From JBBIPA01 sp963775935 (lineage in GTDB: Bacteria > Chloroflexota > Dehalococcoidia > GIF9 > UBA5629), in contig CAVZKR010000002.1 in the NCBI GenBank assembly GCA_963775935.1, forward strand, positions 1-64,000: a stretch of DNA of 64,000 nt. The letters run 5' to 3'. Both the position numbers and the translations under genes were made by a program. The notes under the pieces were generated by a model. That model did not search any database and was not told where the DNA came from. It worked only from the letters and a program-made list of their open reading frames with translations. Positions 58,849-64,000 of this stretch are shown here, in pieces (the first letter of the stretch is position 1; every line of letters begins with the position of its first letter).

Positions 58849-60189
58849 GTGAAGAAAACACAAGTTGCTGGTTTCATTCTGTTCCTCTCGCTCGTAGTCA
58901 TCTTGGCCGGATTCAGTAATGTCTCGTGTGCGGCTCCGCCCGCGCCTACACTGAAGCCCATCAAAATTGGCTGGGTTGATTCGCTTACTGGCATGTATTC
59001 AACAATAGGAATACCTGCAAAAAAGGGAGTGGATGCCTACGTCACCTGGCTTAATAAGCAGGGGGGGATAGAAAGACATCCTATAGAGTTAACCACCTAC
59101 GATAATGAGAGTGATGCCAATAAATCAATTCTAGCCCTTAAGAAGGCTGTTGAAGCTGATTCAGTCCATGTGGTAGTAGGTTGTAGTTCCACCGCAATTT
59201 CTATGGCAATGGCCCCGGCAGTCGGCGGAAGCAAAGTTCCTTTCCTCTCAACAACCGGCACGGAATCTTTTGAATTAGCCAATAGAAAAGTTGGTGGAGA
59301 TCAGCATAAATGGAATTTCAGGCCACATGCTGGTAACAGTATCGAAAAAACTTTGAACATAGCCGATTATATGAAAAAGAAGAACATGAATAAGATTGCC
59401 TTTTTTACACCAGAGACCAGTTTCGGTAAATCAAACCGCGATGCTGCACTGGTCGGGTTTCCCAAATGTGGTATCGAAGTTGTTCTTTCGGATACCTATC
59501 CTGGAGACGCTACCACATTCGGACCCTTAATATCGAAGTTGAAGGAAACACCTCAAGTCCAGCTGGCCTGTTGTTATGGTTCGGAAATGGCCAGTGCCCT
59601 CGCTTCAGTAGCTATTAAAGAGGCGGGCTTTGGTGATAAATTACTAATATTCAACACTATTACCGGGGCAGAACAATTGAAGTTAGAGAGAGTATTGAAG
59701 GCATACGATGGTCTTCCCGGCATCGTGGCGGCCGCTGATGTATACGAGAGCATTCCGAATGCCAACATGAATAAGCCTGTTCTTATCAAACTTAACAAGA
59801 TTTGGGGAGAGATCTATCCAGGTGAGAAAATAAGAGGCACATTCGATGCAATCGTAATCCAGGGTTTAATCCCTATTGAGGACACTTTCCGTAGATTACT
59901 TAAAGCCCAACCCGATATCCTGGACAAGGATGTAGGTACAATTCGCTCAGCGTTCTGCGATGAGCTTGAGAAATCGCCACTTTACTCTAATGGTACCAAT
60001 GTGATTGCTCTTTCGCCACAAGACCACGACGGTTCGGTCCTTGGTACTACTGAACTACAGGGCAAGTTTACTGGAGGTAAATGGACCTATTTAGGCGGCG
60101 ATATGTGTGATCCGGTATACGTAAACTTCATTCAAGACATGGGGCCTAAAGTAGGGTGGACAGGTCCTATTACCAAATTAATGAAATAG
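58849..60189 (+). CDS. livJ: Branched-chain-amino-acid-type ABC binding protein
   Basis: A 446-residue Peripla_BP_6 receptor, first gene of a complete Liv-type operon. The signal (VAGFILFLSLVVILAGFSNVSC) ends in a plausible lipobox Cys. KIGWVDSLTGMYSTIG opens the mature fold. The start is GTG behind GGGGAGG. It is only distantly like the orphan receptor at 46502. With the divergent hydantoinase B, the imported compound may be a cyclic amide or aromatic acid. Confidence 0.9.
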   Translation: MKKTQVAGFILFLSLVVILAGFSNVSCAAPPAPTLKPIKIGWVDSLTGMYSTIGIPAKKGVDAYVTWLNKQGGIERHPIELTTYDNESDANKSILALKKAVEADSVHVVVGCSSTAISMAMAPAVGGSKVPFLSTTGTESFELANRKVGGDQHKWNFRPHAGNSIEKTLNIADYMKKKNMNKIAFFTPETSFGKSNRDAALVGFPKCGIEVVLSDTYPGDATTFGPLISKLKETPQVQLACCYGSEMASALASVAIKEAGFGDKLLIFNTITGAEQLKLERVLKAYDGLPGIVAAADVYESIPNANMNKPVLIKLNKIWGEIYPGEKIRGTFDAIVIQGLIPIEDTFRRLLKAQPDILDKDVGTIRSAFCDELEKSPLYSNGTNVIALSPQDHDGSVLGTTELQGKFTGGKWTYLGGDMCDPVYVNFIQDMGPKVGWTGPITKLMK

Positions 60190-60217
60190 CAAGATAGCTA
60201 TTTTGAATTGAGTGGAG

Positions 60218-60250
60218 CACTGAGAACCGCTGAGTTAGCGGTTCTCAGTG
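60218..60250 (+). terminator. Hairpin between binding protein and permease genes
   Basis: A perfect 14-bp stem (CACTGAGAACCGCT with AGCGGTTCTCAGTG) around GAGTT, 28 nt after the binding-protein stop, with a T-run 13 nt further on. In Liv-type operons such hairpins hold down permease expression relative to the abundant receptor. Confidence 0.7.
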
Positions 60251-60325
60251 TGGTTTACCAGGTTTTTTAACTCATCCTTTGAATTAACCACTATTTATCG
60301 TTACAGGAGTGAGAGAAGACACGCG

Positions 60326-61201
60326 GTGGTTGAACGTATATTAGACCCTTTGTTCTCCGGGATTACCTTAAGTTGCATTTACGCGATTATAGGCTATGGC
60401 ATGATGGTCTTCTTTAGTGTAACCAAGATACTCCAGTTTAGTGCCGGCGAGTTTGCCATGCTAGGTGGGATGATTAGTGCTATTCTCTATGCTATCGGCT
60501 TACCCCTAACTGTGTCTATAACCCTTGGTATAATTACCAGTTGCCTCATCAGCATTATTATGTGGCTGGTTTTCCTCCAAAGGCCTGTTGCGCGCCATTA
60601 TACCACTGATATCCTCATTTTCCTTACGGTAGGAATTCATCTTCTTATAGTTAGTGTTGCCTTTCTTGTCTGGCAAACAGAGTTTAGGGAATTGCCTTAC
60701 TTTATCGATGTTGCTCCATTCAAGCTAGGAGGAACTACTATATCTCCGCAAGCACCATGGATCTGGGGAATAGTACTGTTAATGCTAGTTGGCTTAAGTG
60801 TGCTCTTTGGCAGGACACTCTGGGGTAAAGGGCTCAGCGCATGTGCTATACAACCTGTGGCAGCGAGATTAATGGGCATTAACCCACTGACTATGGCCTT
60901 TATCTCTTTTGTCCTGGTTGCCTTACTGGCAAGTGTTGGTGGTGTGATGTTAACGCCATTAGTAATGACTCAGTATTCTGTGGGAATGGGGTTTACCGTA
61001 AAAGGATTTCTAGCGGGGGCGGCCGGTGGATTAAACAAACCTCAAGGGCCTGTCATAGGTGGCTTGATACTAGGTCTGGTAGAGTCATTTAGTGGTGCTT
61101 TTGTTTCTTCTCGCTACATGGTACCAATCTCATTAGGCGTGCTTCTTATAATACTGCTTATTCGCCCTCAGGGCATAGTAGGAGTAAAAGAAGAAGTATG
61201 A
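60326..61201 (+). CDS. livH: Branched-chain-type ABC permease (LivH-like)
   Basis: A membrane permease of about 291 residues with eight or more segments. SGITLSCIYAIIGYGMMVFFSVTKILQFSAGEFAMLGG is the LivH opening, and the late GGxxKPQGPVIGGLILGLVESF is the conserved cytoplasmic loop. The frame opens at 60248 inside the hairpin; the GTG at 60326 (VVERILDPL) is a better start. It overlaps livM by 4 nt. Confidence 0.88.
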   Translation: MVERILDPLFSGITLSCIYAIIGYGMMVFFSVTKILQFSAGEFAMLGGMISAILYAIGLPLTVSITLGIITSCLISIIMWLVFLQRPVARHYTTDILIFLTVGIHLLIVSVAFLVWQTEFRELPYFIDVAPFKLGGTTISPQAPWIWGIVLLMLVGLSVLFGRTLWGKGLSACAIQPVAARLMGINPLTMAFISFVLVALLASVGGVMLTPLVMTQYSVGMGFTVKGFLAGAAGGLNKPQGPVIGGLILGLVESFSGAFVSSRYMVPISLGVLLIILLIRPQGIVGVKEEV

Positions 61202-62203
61202 AATGGGACGCTGTCTCAAGTTATAGACGACAGCTCAGCTGGGGTGCAGTATGTATTCTGCTAATCGCCCTCCCCTGGATTCTGATGAATCCTTATCTCC
61301 ATTGTGTCCTAGTATTTATTGGAATATATGCCTTGATAGCAACAGGGCTTGGTCTACTGACTGGATACACAGGGCAAGTTTCCTTAGGACATAGTGCTTT
61401 TTTTGCCCTCGGGGCATATATTTCAACTCTGACTACTATACATCTGAAAATTTCACCGTGGCTGGGTTTGCTTTGTGGGGCAGTGGTTACAGGCATTGTC
61501 GCTTATTTTCTGGGCAAACCCTTTCTTCGTATCCGTGGCTTCTATCTGGCTTTGGTGACTTTGACCTTTTCTCTGCTGGTTTATCATCTTATTTCCAGAA
61601 TGGATTTCATAACTGGCGGTTATGATGGCATCACGGGTATCCCAAAGTTTTCCATAGGTAGCTTTATATTAAACAAGGATTATCATTACTATTACCTGCT
61701 CCTGATATTATTAGCTGCAGCTATTATTTTCGACAATAATTTGATCAAGGTCCAAAATAGGCCGAAAAATGCGGGCTGCCGATTTGTTTACCGGGGGTAG
61801 TGAGGCAGCAGCCAAGTCACTGGGGGTAGATATAGCCAAGTTCAAGACTCAGATATTTATTATTAGTTGTGTCTATGCCGCAATTGCTGGTAGTGTATTT
61901 GCTCACTACATGGGGCATATTCATCCTGAACCATTCAGCGTTAGTTACTCGATTATGTTTCTGATAATGATTGTTCTGGGTGGCCAACGAAGTATATGGG
62001 GTGGGTTAATTGGCGCTATTTTCTATGTTGTGACAAAAGAAATACTGTATTATGTTACAAAGGGAGCTATAGGGTGGGACCTGCTGATCTACGCCTTGAT
62101 ATTTTTGGCGATTTTAATTTTCTTACCTTCGGGCTTAGCAGCATTTCCCTCAAGGATATCTGCCCTGTTACCCAAAATACACCACAATAAAGATACAGGC
62201 TAA
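61198..62203 (+). CDS. livM: Branched-chain-type ABC permease (LivM-like), frameshifted
   Basis: The second permease, ~334 residues, split near 61752. The first part has GLGLLTGYTGQVSLGHSAFFALGAY (LivM signature) and ends ...DNNLIKV; the second resumes with KIGRKMRAADLF and AAAKSLGVDIAKFKTQIFIISC, the conserved loop and next segment. Removing one C from CC at 61752-61753 restores IKVKIGRKMRAADL, so this is probably an intact gene hit by a read error. Flanked by livH and livG with tight spacing. Confidence 0.85.
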
Positions 62204-62988
62204 TGAAAGAACAGGCTAATAACAATCTGCTACTATCACTTAAGAACGTAACCAAAAAGTTTGGTGGATTGATGGCGATTAGAGATATGACTGTGGATAT
62301 CCAGAAAGGAGAGCTGGTCAGTATCATTGGCCCAAATGGTGCAGGTAAGTCAACACTGATCAATGTGATCACCGGATTTTTACCAATAACCAGAGGGGAG
62401 ATTTGGTTTAAAGGGAGAAAATTAAGCGGGCTTCCTGCCTATCGTATCTGCAACTTGGGAATAGCAAGAACATTTCAGGATATGCAACTATTTAGTAATA
62501 TGAATGTGATCGAGAATGTCATGGTCGGTGCTGAGAGGTGGAGTAAATCCAGTCTGCTTGAAGTCATGGCTGGATTTAGAAAAGCCAGAAGAGAGGAAAG
62601 GGATATAGCTAACAGAGCTATGGAGAAACTGGCTCAAGTAGGCTTGGAGAGCAAAGCTTATAGCATGCTCTCAACACTCACTGCAAAGGAGCGTAAGTTT
62701 TTGTGTATAGCCCGTGCTTTAGCTACTGAACCTGTTTTTCTTTTGTTAGATGAGCCAGTAGCCGGCCTCAGCACCGAAGAGATAGATGAGGTAGCTACAT
62801 TTATCGTCAACCTTCAGAAGAATGGAATGACCATTCTCTTGGTAGAGCACAGAGTGGAAATGGTAATGAATATCAGCCGTAGGGTGGTGGTGCTTAACTT
62901 CGGTGAAATGATAGCCGATGATATACCCGCCAAGGTACAAGAGAACCAGAAAGTAATTACGGCGTACCTTGGAGAAAATTTGCTTTGA
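62203..62988 (+). CDS. livG: Branched-chain-type ABC ATPase (LivG-like)
   Basis: A 261-residue ATPase. Walker A GPNGAGKST at residues 43-51, Walker B LLLDEPVAGLS, and the LivG C-terminal LVEHRVEMVMNIS. The signature region is LTAKERKFLCIARAL rather than a classical LSGGQ; LT-x-x-x-RK versions occur in a branch of LivG proteins, so activity is likely. It starts at the livM stop (1-nt overlap). Confidence 0.92.
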   Translation: MKEQANNNLLLSLKNVTKKFGGLMAIRDMTVDIQKGELVSIIGPNGAGKSTLINVITGFLPITRGEIWFKGRKLSGLPAYRICNLGIARTFQDMQLFSNMNVIENVMVGAERWSKSSLLEVMAGFRKARREERDIANRAMEKLAQVGLESKAYSMLSTLTAKERKFLCIARALATEPVFLLLDEPVAGLSTEEIDEVATFIVNLQKNGMTILLVEHRVEMVMNISRRVVVLNFGEMIADDIPAKVQENQKVITAYLGENLL

Positions 62989-62990
62989 GC

Positions 62991-63755
62991 ATGAGTACTG
63001 AACGCAGAGACGAGAATATCCTCGAGCTCCATAATGTAGGAGCAAACTATGGGCCATTATCCATACTGCAAAACATGAATATGTATGTCAGAAGGGCTGA
63101 AATCGTAGTCTTGCTCGGACCCAACGGCGCCGGCAAAAGCACCTTACTGCACACTATTGTCGGCCTTTTGCCTGCGGTTGAAGGAAGTATTGTATTTGAT
63201 AAGCAACCCATTAATAGCCTTGGTACTGAGAAAATCGTTCAGTTAGGCTTGACTTTAGTACCTGAGGGCAAACTGCTTTTTCCGGTGATGAACGTTTTTG
63301 ATAACCTTATCCTGGCTACTTATCACATTGCCGGGCGTGGAAAAAAGGAGGCTATAAAAAAAAGATTGGATGTGGTTTTTAATCTTTTCCCGGTTTTGAA
63401 AGAGAGAAGGAGGCAGAGAGCTGAGACACTGTCTGGTGGTGAGCAAGAAATGGTAGCAATAGGCAGAGGCTTGATGAGTATCCCCAAGCTGCTCTTGCTC
63501 GATGAGCCGTCCCTGGGTTTGGCCCCTTTACTGGTTAGGGAACTAGTAGATACACTGGCGCGCCTGAGGCGTGAATTGGGGATAAGTATCCTTCTTGCGG
63601 AACAGAATGTGGCTGCTGCTCTCCGCATTGCTGACCGGGGATATGTGCTGGGGCAAGGCCATGTTGTTCTGGAAGGTTCTAGCGAACAATTGCGCACTTC
63701 AGAGACAGTAAAGCAAGCGTATCTGGGGAAGAGCATCAATAGCCAATTGAAGTAG
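62991..63755 (+). CDS. livF: Branched-chain-type ABC ATPase (LivF-like)
   Basis: A 254-residue ATPase, last gene of the operon. Walker A is GPNGAGKST, the signature is LSGGEQEMVAIGRGL and Walker B LLLLDEPSLGLAPLL, all canonical for LivF. A TTG two codons earlier overlaps the livG stop; the ATG at 62991 is preferred. Together the five genes make a full importer. Confidence 0.93.
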   Translation: MSTERRDENILELHNVGANYGPLSILQNMNMYVRRAEIVVLLGPNGAGKSTLLHTIVGLLPAVEGSIVFDKQPINSLGTEKIVQLGLTLVPEGKLLFPVMNVFDNLILATYHIAGRGKKEAIKKRLDVVFNLFPVLKERRRQRAETLSGGEQEMVAIGRGLMSIPKLLLLDEPSLGLAPLLVRELVDTLARLRRELGISILLAEQNVAAALRIADRGYVLGQGHVVLEGSSEQLRTSETVKQAYLGKSINSQLK

Positions 63756-63866
63756 CTAATAATCTGGCTATTTCTTCTTATACATAAGATACAATTCGAT
63801 AAAACAGATAATCAATATAGATGATGGAATAGCGGGTCATTAACCCATCGTGACCAGGCTGGGATA

Positions 63867-64000
63867 TTACAGTGATACATTGATGCCCAATTCATCCATC
63901 TCAACAATTCTATCCTTTTCATTAACTATCGGCATTTTCTCTGACAACGCAGTACTGAGTACTCCTTTTTCTTTATCGATAAGAAGCTTATAGTGCGTGT
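63867..64000 (-). CDS. C-terminal end of an unknown gene (cut by window edge)
   Basis: A minus-strand frame open to the window end that supplies the last ~43 codons of a protein (ends ...MPIVNEKDRIVEMDELGINVSL). Composition is protein-like and no stop occurs upstream in view. I do not recognise the family from so short a piece. It converges with livF. Confidence 0.45.
   Translation of the reverse strand, partial: THYKLLIDKEKGVLSTALSEKMPIVNEKDRIVEMDELGINVSL

Noticed and set aside
1..64000. CRISPR array, rRNA, complete IS element or integrase
   Set aside because: Searched by eye for regular direct repeats with unique spacers, rRNA-like sequence and transposase or integrase motifs; none found.

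Overview
This 64-kb window looks like a chromosomal segment of an uncultured anaerobic bacterium of the Chloroflexota, most likely near class Dehalococcoidia. That assignment is an inference from gene style: many molybdopterin (DMSO-reductase family) enzymes, FAD/CCG-iron-sulfur oxidoreductases, acyl-CoA enzymes, several Liv-type ABC systems, and short palindromic repeats of the GTCATTGCGAG type. No rRNA, intact tRNA or CRISPR array was found.

Layout. 1-13.5 kb is mostly housekeeping: a peptide-binding protein and a peptidase-MA-like metalloprotease (both frameshifted), a metallo-beta-lactamase-fold hydrolase, ftsY-lgt, recJ, an MFS exporter, a 52-residue membrane protein, a nitroreductase, an ABC-2 exporter and a rhomboid protease. 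A 48-nt tRNA-Gly 3'-half remnant follows (13578). 14-24 kb holds a GlcD/GlcF-like redox triad, a HEAT-repeat protein, NfeD, a thioesterase, a secreted protein of five repeats and a MarR regulator. 24-47.7 kb is a catabolic and respiratory block: CoA-transferase, two MFS carriers, an IclR regulator divergent from three molybdopterin enzymes, then, convergently, a substrate-binding protein, an NrfD/Mo-enzyme/iron-sulfur complex and hydantoinase A/B genes. 48.4-56.1 kb returns to housekeeping genes (3-hydroxyacyl-CoA dehydrogenase, CorC-like, DUF2344, phosphatase, tilS, Smr, HDAC-like, CAP). A second tRNA-Gly 3'-half (56326) is followed by a second hydantoinase B and a complete Liv-type ABC operon, and the window ends inside an unknown gene.

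The most notable content is a tandem pair of catalytic subunits (32299 and 34986) that keep the His...Asp-Ser-Trp signature of pyrogallol-phloroglucinol transhydroxylase and, like it, lack the N-terminal iron-sulfur site. The second is followed by the first ~30 codons of an iron-sulfur beta subunit, cut off where the convergent hydantoinase operon begins. With hydantoinase/acetophenone-carboxylase-like ATP-dependent enzymes, a CoA-transferase, carriers and an IclR regulator, the block reads as an anaerobic aromatic or cyclic-amide degradation region that has been rearranged. The substrate cannot be told from sequence.

A caution: at least nine genes or gene segments are broken by single-base indels in short homopolymers (usually one extra G/C). 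This looks more like consensus-sequence error than decay, so several 'broken' genes here may be intact in the organism.
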